The notes under the pieces are model-generated. The model made no database searches and was not told the DNA's origin. It worked only from the letters and a program-made list of their open reading frames with translations. A stretch of 64,000 nt of DNA from Goleter apudmare HA4340-LM2 (GTDB lineage: Bacteria; Cyanobacteriota; Cyanobacteriia; Cyanobacteriales; Nostocaceae): NCBI GenBank assembly GCA_019359495.1, contig JAHHHF010000081.1, positions 62,001 to 126,000 on the forward strand, given 5' to 3'. The position numbers and the translations under genes were made by a program. Of this stretch, positions 44,791 to 54,197 are shown piece by piece. Every line of letters starts with the position of its first letter. Within the stretch, counting starts at the first letter, position 1.

Positions 44791-46953
44791 TCACGGCTGG
44801 TTAACGGCTTTCATCGACAAACTAATCCGCTTCAGTTTTTCATTAACTTCTAGTACTTTTACCTTGACAACTTGTCCGACTTTGACAATTTTCTTAGGAT
44901 CATCTACGAATCGATCAGCAAGTTGGGAGATATGCACCAACCCATCTTGATGAACGCCGATATCGACAAATGCGCCGAAGTTAGCAACATTTGTGATCAT
45001 ACCTTCCAGTTCCATTCCTATCTGTAAATCTTTAATTTCTGTAATTCCCTCTTGGAAGCTGGCATACTTAAACTCAGCCCGGGGATCTCTACCTGGCTTT
45101 TCTAATTCGCTGAGGATGTCGCGCAGTGTGGGTTCACCTACAGTATCGGTGACGTATTTTTTTAGGTTGGTCTTTTGCAGTTTTGCGGCAATTTGAGTAA
45201 CCTGATTTAAGGAGACATTGAGATCAGATGCGATCGCCTCTACTAAGGAATAACTCTCTGGATGTACGGCTGTATTATCTAAAGGGTTGTCGCCATTGCG
45301 AATTCGCAGAAAGCCGGCTGCTTGTTCAAAGGCTTTAGGCCCTAACTTTGGCACCTTCAAAAGTTGACGGCGGTTTTTAAAAGCGCCATTCTGGTTGCGA
45401 TAGTTAACAATATTATTGGCAACTGCTGGGGTAATACCAGAAACAAATGTCAGCAATTCTTTAGAAGCTGTGTTTAAGTCCACCCCTACATAGTTAACAC
45501 AGCTTTCTACAGTTTCATCTAATTTCTTTTTTAGTAATTTCTGATCAACGTCGTGCTGGTACTGTCCCACACCAATGGACTTAGGGTCGATTTTCACCAA
45601 CTCAGCTAGGGGATCTTGGAGACGGCGACCGATACTAATTGCACCTCGTACCGTAATATCTAAATCAGGAAACTCTTCAATTGCGACTTTGCTGGCTGAA
45701 TATATAGATGCGCCAGACTCATTTACCATCACCTTAATTGGCTTGGGTTCAATAGTTTGTAGTACTTGAGTAACAAACTCTTCTGTCTCGCGGGAAGCTG
45801 TACCGTTACCAATGGCAATTAACTCAACCTGATATTTTTCCATCAATTTTTTGATAGTTTGGACAGCTTTTGTGCGTTGTTCTGCTGCTTGATGGGGAAA
45901 CACGGCTTGATATTCTAAAAACTGCCCTGTGTGGTCAAGTACTGCTACTTTACACCCAGTTCTAAATCCTGGATCTATTGCTAGAGTGGGTTTCATCCCT
46001 GCTGGTGCAGATAATAGCAACTCCCGCAGGTTGGTTTCAAAGGTTTTGATCGATTCAATATCAGCGTAGGTTTTCTTCTCAGAAATTACTTCTCCCATCA
46101 GGGAAGTTTTCATCAAACGGTTAAATGCATCCTTGAGCATCGCTTGATAAAAATCACGAATTGCTCGGACTTTAGTTTTAATTTCTTGCGACTCTAGATA
46201 AGAAAGTACCACATCCTCATCAAAGTTAATTGCAAAGTTTAATACTCCTTCACTTTCACCCCGACACAACGCCAAAATATTGTGGGGGGCAATATTTTTC
46301 ACGCGCATCTGATAGTCGCGGTACATTTCAAATTTTGTTGTGCCTTCAGGATAATCGCTTTTGATCCGAGAGACGAACACCCCCGACTCTAGCAGGTAGT
46401 CGCGGATATACGCACGCAAAACAGCTGTTTCTGCTACCTCTTCCGCTAAAATGTCAGCAGCACCCTTCAGTGCTTCTTCTGGCGTCTTGACTGCCTTTTC
46501 TTCACAAACATACTTCGCGGCTTCTGCTTCTAGGGAAGCTGATACAGGATTCTTGACATTTAGCGACTTGATAAATTCCGCTAGGGGTTCCAATCCTTTT
46601 TCTCTGGCGATCGTGGCGCGGGTGCGGCGTTTGGTGCGATAGGGTAAGTATAAATCCTCAAGCTCAGTTTTTTGTAAACAGGAGGTGATTTTTGCTTGCA
46701 GTTCTTGGGTAAGTTTACCTTGTGTGGCGATCGCATTTAAAATTACAGCTTTCCGTTCTTCTAATTCGCTTAAGTAATTATACTTGTCGAACAAATCGCG
46801 CAGTTGGATTTCATTCATCTCGCCTGTGCGCTCTTTACGGTAACGTGCAATAAAGGGAATCGTCGCACCCTCCGCCAAAAGTTCCAGCGCGTTTTGCACC
46901 TGATAGGGTTTGAGATCTAGTTCAGTTGCCAGTAATTGAGGAATGTTCAGCAT
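44791..46953 (-). CDS. tex: Tex-family RNA-binding transcription accessory protein
   Basis: A 720-residue Tex protein. N-terminal helical domain (FIARYRKERTGEMNEIQLRD), RNase H-like YqgF domain (KPTLAIDPGFRTGCKVAVLD), helix-hairpin-helix part (NTASKELLTFVSGITPAVANNIVNYRN), and a C-terminal S1 RNA-binding domain (GMELEGMITNVANFGAFVDIG). Length and order are standard. Confidence 0.97.
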   Translation of the reverse strand: MLNIPQLLATELDLKPYQVQNALELLAEGATIPFIARYRKERTGEMNEIQLRDLFDKYNYLSELEERKAVILNAIATQGKLTQELQAKITSCLQKTELEDLYLPYRTKRRTRATIAREKGLEPLAEFIKSLNVKNPVSASLEAEAAKYVCEEKAVKTPEEALKGAADILAEEVAETAVLRAYIRDYLLESGVFVSRIKSDYPEGTTKFEMYRDYQMRVKNIAPHNILALCRGESEGVLNFAINFDEDVVLSYLESQEIKTKVRAIRDFYQAMLKDAFNRLMKTSLMGEVISEKKTYADIESIKTFETNLRELLLSAPAGMKPTLAIDPGFRTGCKVAVLDHTGQFLEYQAVFPHQAAEQRTKAVQTIKKLMEKYQVELIAIGNGTASRETEEFVTQVLQTIEPKPIKVMVNESGASIYSASKVAIEEFPDLDITVRGAISIGRRLQDPLAELVKIDPKSIGVGQYQHDVDQKLLKKKLDETVESCVNYVGVDLNTASKELLTFVSGITPAVANNIVNYRNQNGAFKNRRQLLKVPKLGPKAFEQAAGFLRIRNGDNPLDNTAVHPESYSLVEAIASDLNVSLNQVTQIAAKLQKTNLKKYVTDTVGEPTLRDILSELEKPGRDPRAEFKYASFQEGITEIKDLQIGMELEGMITNVANFGAFVDIGVHQDGLVHISQLADRFVDDPKKIVKVGQVVKVKVLEVNEKLKRISLSMKAVNQP

Positions 46954-47232
46954 TGGGGGTCTAAGTTGAAAAAGCTATTTCTGGAGTAATATGCTAAATG
47001 GTACTTCCACTGTTAGCGGCAAGTGTTAAGCTAATTTACCAAATAATTGCAAAATCATGACTTTTGATACTGCTCTTTTCAAGAGCATTTACCAGATAAT
47101 TACACAATCATGACTTTTGCATTGCTATTTTAAATAGCATATTGTAACTAAATTCTGATTTAATATAAAATTAACCACGATCACAATCTACTTATATCAA
47201 CTTTATACCTTTGAACTCAGAGGTTGTTTAAG

Positions 47233-47442
47233 ATGGCATTTTCTTTTTTAGTTCCGCTTTTTACTGGTTTATTAACTGGCTATTTAGTTAAAAAAACTAA
47301 TGATGAAATAGCATACCTTGGTGGGGTATTTGCAATTATCAGCTTGATTTTAAGTTTGGTACTAGCACCGTGGCAAATCCAACTAATGCTATTGATTATA
47401 GTTCTTGTAAGTACTAAAAAACTCTTGTCGAGCAAGGATTAA
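47233..47442 (+). CDS. Small two-helix membrane protein
   Basis: A 69-residue protein with an N-terminal helix (FSFLVPLFTGLLTGYLV) and a long second hydrophobic stretch (LGGVFAIISLILSLVLAPW, IQLMLLIIVLV). AGAGG lies nine bases before the ATG at 47233; the frame itself begins at a TTG at 47224. Divergent from tex. No family recognised. Confidence 0.7.
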   Translation: MAFSFLVPLFTGLLTGYLVKKTNDEIAYLGGVFAIISLILSLVLAPWQIQLMLLIIVLVSTKKLLSSKD

Positions 47443-47928
47443 CAATTAACTAAATTATAGTAAAGTGACCAAAAAACTATTTGTAATTTTCATCTAGTGA
47501 TGGCAATACTGACAGCAAGTTACTAGGATGGCAAGAGTAAAGATAAGGGAAATTTTTCTCCCTCATCCCGCCTCACCAAATACTTTCTCTTAACTAAGAA
47601 GTATTACTCCTGCTCTCTTCATCGACCCTTTTATCACCCAGCCTCCACAGATAAACAGGAGTCAGTATTCTGAATTCTTCTTCATTTTTTCGCCCACAAT
47701 TGCACTCGGTTTTAACCAATATTCAGACGCTCGCAGACTCGCTCTAAGCGTTGGCGTACCCCTCCGGGGAAGCAAGCTACGCGTTTTACGCTACGCTATC
47801 AACCACTCGTACAGAATTCAGCATGAATTCTGACCGGAGGCGGAGCGTCTCCGGCTCCGCTCCTGATTTCTGAATTCTTCTTATAAATTACTTAATCGAA
47901 CCGTATTGATTGAAATTGAAGAAACAAT
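47443..47928. other. Intergenic region with Nostoc-type repeats
   Basis: About 490 bases. The part 47730-47880 is dense in short inverted sequences (CCCCTCCGGGG, TACGCGTTTTACGCTACGC, GGAGGCGGAGCGTCTCCGG, and GAATTC repeats). No gene seen. Confidence 0.6.
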
Positions 47929-48540
47929 TTATGGTACTGGCACAATGAAGCTCTTATCTTCAAATGTTGCTGTTACTGTCACAGGAAAAGTTTTTTTCTG
48001 TTTATTTGCCCAACCAGAACATTGACCCCATACATCTATCGATGTTTTGAGTGTTTTCTTAACTGTTTTAGTCTTATTATTATGGGTGTTTGGATATACC
48101 CATCCGCCACCAAATGCTTCTTGACCAGCTTTTTCTAAATCCTTCAAAGAAAAAGGCTGCATGGTGATAGTTTTAGAATAAGATTGGGAATTTGTATTAC
48201 TGTTGATGAGCGTATTTGCATTTTGTCCCTGTGGTTGATAAGAAAGGTGAGTAACTTTCCTTCCCGTAGGACAAGTCATTCCGATCTTAAATTTGATATT
48301 TAGGTTGCCCTTTGTTGTTGCTAAGACATGCTTGCCGCATTCGTTCCCACTACCACATGGAAAACTATCATGTTTCATAGGAATGTATGCAGTTGTACTA
48401 CCAAGCTGGGACAAGCTGGGGCCAGAGCTTGGTGAAGAAGAACCTAACTCTTGATTTGGTGTGAATTGTGCAAAAGCAGCATTAGACATTGATACTGCTA
48501 TTAAAGTTGTCATAGAAATAGATTTGAGGAGATTTTTCAT
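47929..48540 (-). CDS. Secreted hypothetical protein
   Basis: A 203-residue protein from the ATG at 48540 with a signal peptide (ISMTTLIAVSMSNAAFAQ). The mature protein has four or more cysteines (FPCGSGNECGKHV, GMTCPTGRK, DVWGQCSGW) that may form disulfides, and a beta-rich C-terminal part. No family recognised. It stands alone before a repeat-rich region. Confidence 0.68.
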   Translation of the reverse strand: MKNLLKSISMTTLIAVSMSNAAFAQFTPNQELGSSSPSSGPSLSQLGSTTAYIPMKHDSFPCGSGNECGKHVLATTKGNLNIKFKIGMTCPTGRKVTHLSYQPQGQNANTLINSNTNSQSYSKTITMQPFSLKDLEKAGQEAFGGGWVYPNTHNNKTKTVKKTLKTSIDVWGQCSGWANKQKKTFPVTVTATFEDKSFIVPVP

Positions 48541-48840
48541 CACAATTACCATTCTTTTTGTTGACTAATTTAGAAAAAGTGAACAATCTGGATTTTGTTC
48601 GGGCAAGAATTTCTTGCTCAGTCATCGCAATCCAGTTGATATTGATGTATATGTAGCAATCTCCCCGTTTATGCATCTCACGCCACAAGCTGATTCCAAA
48701 TCTGGAAACTCTTACTTGTCAAGGGTAAAGTATTATTCTCTCCATCACCATATCTCTATACTGCGGCTACTTTCGACTTCTCCTAGGGTCGTCGCTTTCC
48801 CCGTAGGGACGGAAACCCGCCCATAGGTATCAACTTAAGC

Positions 48841-48975
48841 TAGTGGACTGACAAGCCTAAAATGATGCAAAAATTTTCTTGTGGTGCGGGCATCTTGCCC
48901 GCTAATTAGTACGGGCATCTTGCCCGTACTACAAAAGATTGCTAATACACAAAATTAGCTTAGACACGCCACTAG
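48841..48975. repeat. MITE-like fold-back element, type B (copy 2)
   Basis: Ends CTAGTGG.../...CCACTAG (counting the base at 48840) are inverted. The body is nearly identical to the reverse complement of 16864-16999. One inner hairpin arm is flipped between the copies (CGGGCATCTTGCCCG here, CGGGCAAGATGCCCG in the other). Confidence 0.85.
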
Positions 48976-49099
48976 AAATAGTCTTACCATTAGCTTCATG
49001 ACCCGCCGTGAAATGAAGTTCACGTCTAAGAGGTTGTTTGAAAAGTCTAAATTAATACCAGCCCTAGCGATTAGAAATCGCGCGCCACTTGCTACAAGT

Positions 49100-49193
49100 C
49101 GGGAAACCCGACGACAGTCGCCTCTCCCAAGGGGAGACGCTGCGCGAACAAGTCGGAAAACCCGCCCACGGCGCTGTCTCCCCAAAGCAGTGG
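49100..49193. repeat. Dispersed repeat (inverted copy of 20667-20759)
   Basis: Contains CTCTCCCAAGGGGAGACGC, GCGCGAACAAGTCGG and GGCGCTGTCTCCCCAAAGC, matching the reverse complement of the 20.7-kb copy with small differences. Confidence 0.8.
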
Positions 49194-49481
49194 CTTGGCT
49201 ATACAGACAAAACCTGCCTTTGCAGGTTTCAAATCCTTGATTTTGTGTTAGTCCACGGGGATGGACTTTGCCTGTGTAGTAGCGAATTAAATTCGCCCAA
49301 AACTTTTCAAACATGCTCTAATAGCGAAAGTCCACTAAAGTGGACTCAGGACTTTTGGGCATATCTTTAGTCATCTTTAGATGACTTAAGCTATGAGCAA
49401 GGAAATTCATTTCCTTGCGGGACATGGAACTTACGTTAAGTTGACACTAATAAAACCCGCCTAGCTCCCTCATACCCAATC

Positions 49482-51635
49482 CTAATAATTGCTAAAATTA
49501 CTCTTTTGTCCATTCCCAACAACACCTAAAACATTCACTGGAGAAATTTTCAAATTCTCCAGAGTTCGCTGCACCATCGAAGAGTCTGTTTTGTCAATTC
49601 TGACTACCAACAAAATACCATCGGTGTTTGGTGCTAACAAAGTCGCATCAGCGAGTCCCTGTAAAGGGGGCGTGTCGTAAATTACTAAGTCAAAAGTGCG
49701 CTGGAAATCTGCCATCAGTTGCTTCATTTTTTCAGAAGAAAGCAACTTTGTGGGATCTGGTGGTGTGGGGCCGGCGGTAATTACAGATAGTTGGTTGATG
49801 GTAGATGGTTGTTGAATTACTTCCCCTCCTGGTGAATTGGCAGAGATTAAATTACTCAGTCCCGACAGATTATTTAAACCTAACAAGGTATGAATAACTG
49901 GTTGGCGTAAATTGGCATCTACGAGTAGCACTTTTTGCCCCATTGCTGTAGCGATTTGAGCTAGATGTAAAGCAACCGTAGACTTACCATCGCCAGATGT
50001 AGCTGAACTTGTAATCAGAGAACGAATCGGGCGATCGCAAATGTGTAGTTGAATATTGGTGTATAGTACCCGTACAGCTTCCAGAAATTGTGAGGAGTAT
50101 TCGCTGTAGTCTTGAGTGGGGATAACAGTTAGTAAAGAATTTGGTACTGTAACTACAGGAATTTTGTGCTCAGAAGCGGGGTTCTGACTAATTGTAATTT
50201 GCTGCTCAAAGGGAATATTTCCTAATAAGGGTAGGTTGATACTCTCTTTTAAGGCCTGGATATCGTGATACGTATTATCAAACTTTTCAATTAGTAAGGC
50301 AATACCAATTCCAGAAGCTAAACTTATACCCAGTCCCCAGAGTATACTATGTCTAATATCCATAGCAATTATGGGTTTTTGTGGTAAACTTGGCGCTTGC
50401 AGTAACTGCCAACCAAGTTTAGTTTGTGATATTTGAATTTGTAGGGTTTCACGAGTAGATAGAAAACGATTGAGGCTTTCGGTGCTAATCTGTAATTTTC
50501 GCTGTAGTTCTGTATAATATCGTGCTAGAATTGGCAACTGCTTACTTTTTTGTTCAAGGTATTGTTCGACTTTAGCTATTTCTTGACTTTGTACTTCTAG
50601 AGTTTGAATTTGGGTGACAACTTCTGCGAGTTTTACATTTAAAAATCGCTGTGCTTCTTGGTTTAGTAATGGTAATAGGCTGGCGCGTTTCTCCTGCAAT
50701 GTTTGGATGCTGGGGTTTTCTGCTTGCAAGACAGTTGACTGAGTAGCAATCTGAGCATCTAACTGACGTATTTGAGTTAATAACTGCTGATATAGCACAG
50801 CATTATTCAGTGTTGCTGTCTCCCCCTCTTTTTCTTGTAGCATGGCAAAATTAGCACGAGCTTGTGCTAAATCTTGATTGACTTTTTGTCTTTGAGCAGA
50901 TAATGAATTAACTTGAATAGTAATTTGAGATGCTTGGGTTTCTGGATCTACAAAATCATATCTCTGCCGGAAACTTTGAAGTTCTTGTTGAATCTGATCA
51001 ACTCGCTTTTGGATAAATGGTAGTTGTTTTTCAACAAACTTAATCCCCTGTGTCAACTTGGTTTGTCGTTTTTCTGAACTATACTTAATGTAGTCTTCAG
51101 CAATTTGGTCAAGGACAAATTTAACTTTGATTGGATCATGACTGCGATAGCTGATATCTATAATCTTGGTTTCATCTAATCGAGTAATTTTTAAATACTT
51201 GATTAGAGAGTCATAATTGATATCTGGATAAGGAACTTGTAAATTCTTGATAATGCTACCCAGCATTTCCGGACTTTTCAGCACTTGTATTTGACTTTCA
51301 TAATCTAGACTATTTTGTCCGAAGCTGGGATTAGGATCTCTCACCACCTCCAATGCTTTATTATCTTCATTCACAGGTTCTACTAACAGCCGGAAATTTC
51401 CCACATATTCTGGTGGTTTCTGGTTCAGTTTCATACCGACTACAAAAGTAATCATCACCACAGTAGCAACACCAGTAATTACTAGCGATCGCCGCCGTAA
51501 AATTCGTAAGAATTCCCGAAAATTCCAGTCATTTCCTGGTTCTTCCGGTATCGGAAAAGTTTGTGCTTGCAGCAGTTGAGATAACAAATTTCTCGTCTGT
51601 TCAGGATTGGATAACTGAGAGTAATTATTTTCCAT
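49482..51635 (-). CDS. Polysaccharide co-polymerase with tyrosine autokinase domain (Wzc-like)
   Basis: A protein of about 717 residues from the ATG at 51635; the frame is open from 51710. The N-terminal Wzz part has a first membrane helix (SLVITGVATVVMITFVVGM), a long coiled-coil periplasmic region, and a second helix after the Pro-rich PSLPQKPII. The cytoplasmic kinase has Walker A (TSSATSGDGKSTVALHL), Walker A' (VLLVDANLRQPV) and Walker B (LVIYDTPPLQ). It should control chain length and export of exopolysaccharide. Its C-terminus has only one tyrosine (last residue), not the usual Tyr-rich tail. Confidence 0.93.
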   Translation of the reverse strand: MENNYSQLSNPEQTRNLLSQLLQAQTFPIPEEPGNDWNFREFLRILRRRSLVITGVATVVMITFVVGMKLNQKPPEYVGNFRLLVEPVNEDNKALEVVRDPNPSFGQNSLDYESQIQVLKSPEMLGSIIKNLQVPYPDINYDSLIKYLKITRLDETKIIDISYRSHDPIKVKFVLDQIAEDYIKYSSEKRQTKLTQGIKFVEKQLPFIQKRVDQIQQELQSFRQRYDFVDPETQASQITIQVNSLSAQRQKVNQDLAQARANFAMLQEKEGETATLNNAVLYQQLLTQIRQLDAQIATQSTVLQAENPSIQTLQEKRASLLPLLNQEAQRFLNVKLAEVVTQIQTLEVQSQEIAKVEQYLEQKSKQLPILARYYTELQRKLQISTESLNRFLSTRETLQIQISQTKLGWQLLQAPSLPQKPIIAMDIRHSILWGLGISLASGIGIALLIEKFDNTYHDIQALKESINLPLLGNIPFEQQITISQNPASEHKIPVVTVPNSLLTVIPTQDYSEYSSQFLEAVRVLYTNIQLHICDRPIRSLITSSATSGDGKSTVALHLAQIATAMGQKVLLVDANLRQPVIHTLLGLNNLSGLSNLISANSPGGEVIQQPSTINQLSVITAGPTPPDPTKLLSSEKMKQLMADFQRTFDLVIYDTPPLQGLADATLLAPNTDGILLVVRIDKTDSSMVQRTLENLKISPVNVLGVVGNGQKSNFSNY

Positions 51636-52806
51636 ATTTTGACATCTTTTTGAAGAGCGTTGATAGCATCCAGAACCAAGATGCTCTATTTTTCTTGTTA
51701 CTTCCAGCAAATTTATCAGTAAGCATCTTTAAACATAGCCTACAGTATGCTGCTACTAACTAAGACTTTAAATACTTCACTCATTAGAGAGAAGACATAA
51801 TTTTTCTTGGACAAATTACTGGATTTATCTATAAAAAAATACCATGCCATTAAGATTTTCTCATTTTTTTCAGTCTGAGGAGAGAAGACAGTAAGGCTAG
51901 GCAATGAAAAATTCAATTGATTGATTAGGCATTTAAATCAAATAAATATTTTTGATGTTTACATACTTCTTGAGGCGGAAATTCATAAATCTATTTAATT
52001 TAAAACTTATTATTTTTATTTCTACAGGTAGAAGGCACTAAAGACATAAAACAAAGTGTGATTGCTTTTATTTCTAGAGATAGAAGAAAATTCCAATTTA
52101 AACAATAGTAGTCTTAAATATTTTACAAGTGTAAGAAGTAACTCATTATTAATCTACTGCGTTTATCAGCAGAGGCTAAACACAAGCAATATTAATAATG
52201 TTGCAGTTTAAATTAGATATGTTGTTAAGTAAGAATGCAGCTTGTTTAGGTATTCATTTTATAGATGAATGGATGTTTACAGTAAGAGAAATATGTCTTC
52301 ATGAAGGCTTTGTTGAGGACATATTTCTGACATATTTTTTTTGTAAAGTCCCCAAGTTAAATTGGAACATGGTATCTTAAGAGGAAATTACATGTAGACA
52401 AAACTTTAAAACTTAGTATTCTAGTCAGAATTACATGTAATCAAAAAATCAGTCCAGTCAAATTCTCTGACAATATCTTAAATTCGATGCACTCAGATAC
52501 TCCAAAACTATTAGTGGGCGGTAGTTCATATCTGAGATGAATATTTTTGGCATCTACCCTTGGAGATTGAGGACAGTTACGGGAAACCTGTAGAGTAATT
52601 TGTCTTGTAAACTGTTTGCCGTTGATAATATTTCTTCTAATTTTGTGGATTTACCAATCTAGAAGAACTACTTAAATTCTGCCAATAGTTTTCAAACATC
52701 CTCTAACAAAAGTGGTGAGCATTACCAGGTATTTTTTGATGGCTACTAATGGCTTTATTTAGTTTAATAGCATCTGAAATTAGATTTCTCTAGTAGGATA
52801 TAGCCG
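51636..52806. other. AT-rich divergent control region with paired palindromes
   Basis: About 1.17 kb between the divergent Wzc-like and glycosyltransferase genes. AT-rich. Two copies of AATTACATGTA at 52386-52396 and 52429-52439, the second extended to ATTACATGTAAT, lie 43 bases apart. The frame 52198-52380 has a weak start and no recognisable product. The region may control both polysaccharide genes. Confidence 0.5.
52386..52440 (+). promoter_or_regulatory. Paired AATTACATGTA sites
   Basis: Direct repeats of AATTACATGTA with start-to-start spacing of 43 bases (about four helix turns). The second copy is a perfect palindrome, ATTACATGTAAT. This spacing is typical of two operators bound on one face. 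They lie about 370 bases before the glycosyltransferase start. The regulator is unknown. Confidence 0.4.
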
Positions 52807-54156
52807 ATGAGACTCAATGAATGGATTAATCAAAAATTGTTTCAATCCATTTCTGCTCAGTTAGAAACGCAGGATCAACATGCTCTAAAAACTCAACAAT
52901 CCATCAAATTGTCTGTAATCACCCAGTTTTTTCCCCCAGACTATGCTGCTACGGGACAATTGATTGATGAACTAGTGAAGCATTTAGGGCAGCAAGGAAT
53001 AGATATTGAGGTGTTTACAAGTCAACCTGGATATGCATTTCAGTCTTCTGTAGCGCCATCTGTTGAACGCTCAGGTAGAGTCCGAATTAAGCGATCGCGT
53101 ACTGCTCAACTCTGGCCGGGAAGGATTCGCGGCAAAACTATCAATGGTATTTTATATACCCTGCGTGCTGCATTGCATCTGCTCAGAGCTTGGCGTCGTA
53201 GCAACGTATTGTTATTAACTACGGCTCCACCATTTTTACCAGCTATCGGATATTTGATTTATCTCTTGTTCCGGCTTCCTTATGTCTGCATACTCTACGA
53301 CCTTTATCCAGATATTGCGATCGCGCTAGGAGTGATCTCTAAGCGGAATTGGTTAGCACGGGTTTGGCAGCGCATCAATCAACATATTTGGCTCAACGCC
53401 AAGGGGATTATAGTATTGAGTCCATCCATGAAACAGGAAGTAATAGCCAAATATCCGCAGATTGCTGACAAAATTTCTGTGATTCAAAGTTGGGCAGATC
53501 CTGAATGGATTATGCCCATTGCCAAACAAGAAAACTGGTTTGCCTGGAAGTATAATCTCGTGAACAAATTCACTGTACTCTACTCCGGCAATATGGGACG
53601 CTGTCACGATATGTCAACCATATTGGCAGCAGCCAAGCAATTGCAAGATGAACCTATTCAGTTTGTTTGTATTGGTGGTGGAGCGAAACGCGATGATTTG
53701 ATCAATAAAGTCAAGATATTAGGGTTAAACAACTTCTTATTCCTACCGTATCAAGACAAACAGGTACTACCTTATTCCTTGACAGCTTGTGATTTATCAC
53801 TCGTAAGTGTGGATGCATCTACAGAAAGTTTAGTTGTACCTAGCAAACTCTATTCCGCCTTAGCATCGGGACGACCAGTTGCAGTGATTTGCTCACAAAA
53901 TTCCTACCTGCGACAGCTGATTACAGAAGCTAACTGCGGTGGGACATTCGATAATGGAGACAGTAACGGTCTAGCTCAATTTATTCGCTTACTATATAGC
54001 GATCGCCAATTGGCAGAAAGTATGGGCAGATCAGGGCGTCAATACCTGCGATCGCATTTCACACCCAATATTATCTCTCAACAATACTTTGATGTTTTGC
54101 AACAAGCATTAGTAGCTGACGAGGTGATAACTATGTCTCAAAGCCGCACACAATAA
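52807..54156 (+). CDS. GT4-family glycosyltransferase (WcaI-like)
   Basis: A 449-residue glycosyltransferase of the GT-B fold. The N-terminal part has the WcaI-type start SVITQFFPPDYAATGQLIDEL, and the C-terminal donor-binding part has VLYSGNMGRCHDMSTILAAA and VVPSKLYSALASGRPVAVI. It should transfer a sugar during exopolysaccharide synthesis and is likely paired with the divergent Wzc-like gene. Acceptor unknown. It is convergent with the PKS gene. Confidence 0.9.
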   Translation: MRLNEWINQKLFQSISAQLETQDQHALKTQQSIKLSVITQFFPPDYAATGQLIDELVKHLGQQGIDIEVFTSQPGYAFQSSVAPSVERSGRVRIKRSRTAQLWPGRIRGKTINGILYTLRAALHLLRAWRRSNVLLLTTAPPFLPAIGYLIYLLFRLPYVCILYDLYPDIAIALGVISKRNWLARVWQRINQHIWLNAKGIIVLSPSMKQEVIAKYPQIADKISVIQSWADPEWIMPIAKQENWFAWKYNLVNKFTVLYSGNMGRCHDMSTILAAAKQLQDEPIQFVCIGGGAKRDDLINKVKILGLNNFLFLPYQDKQVLPYSLTACDLSLVSVDASTESLVVPSKLYSALASGRPVAVICSQNSYLRQLITEANCGGTFDNGDSNGLAQFIRLLYSDRQLAESMGRSGRQYLRSHFTPNIISQQYFDVLQQALVADEVITMSQSRTQ

Positions 54157-54197
54157 CATAGAGGTGTATAAACCCAAGTACCTATTTTTCCAGATTT

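Larger units (their letters stand above)
48541..49481. other. Repeat-rich intergenic region
   Basis: About 940 bases with no supported gene. It holds the type B fold-back copy (48841-48975), a copy of the dispersed repeat (about 49100-49193), and more repeat-like sequence around 49300-49400 (CTTTAGTCATCTTTAGATGAC, GGAAATTCATTTCC). Open frames here are shadows. Confidence 0.7.

Noticed and set aside
48955-49314. 119-codon frame in the 49-kb spacer
   Set aside because: It is mostly translation of the dispersed repeat and differs from any known protein.
52198-52380. 60-codon frame in the divergent polysaccharide control region
   Set aside because: No ribosome site and no similarity that I recognise; AT-rich spacer context.
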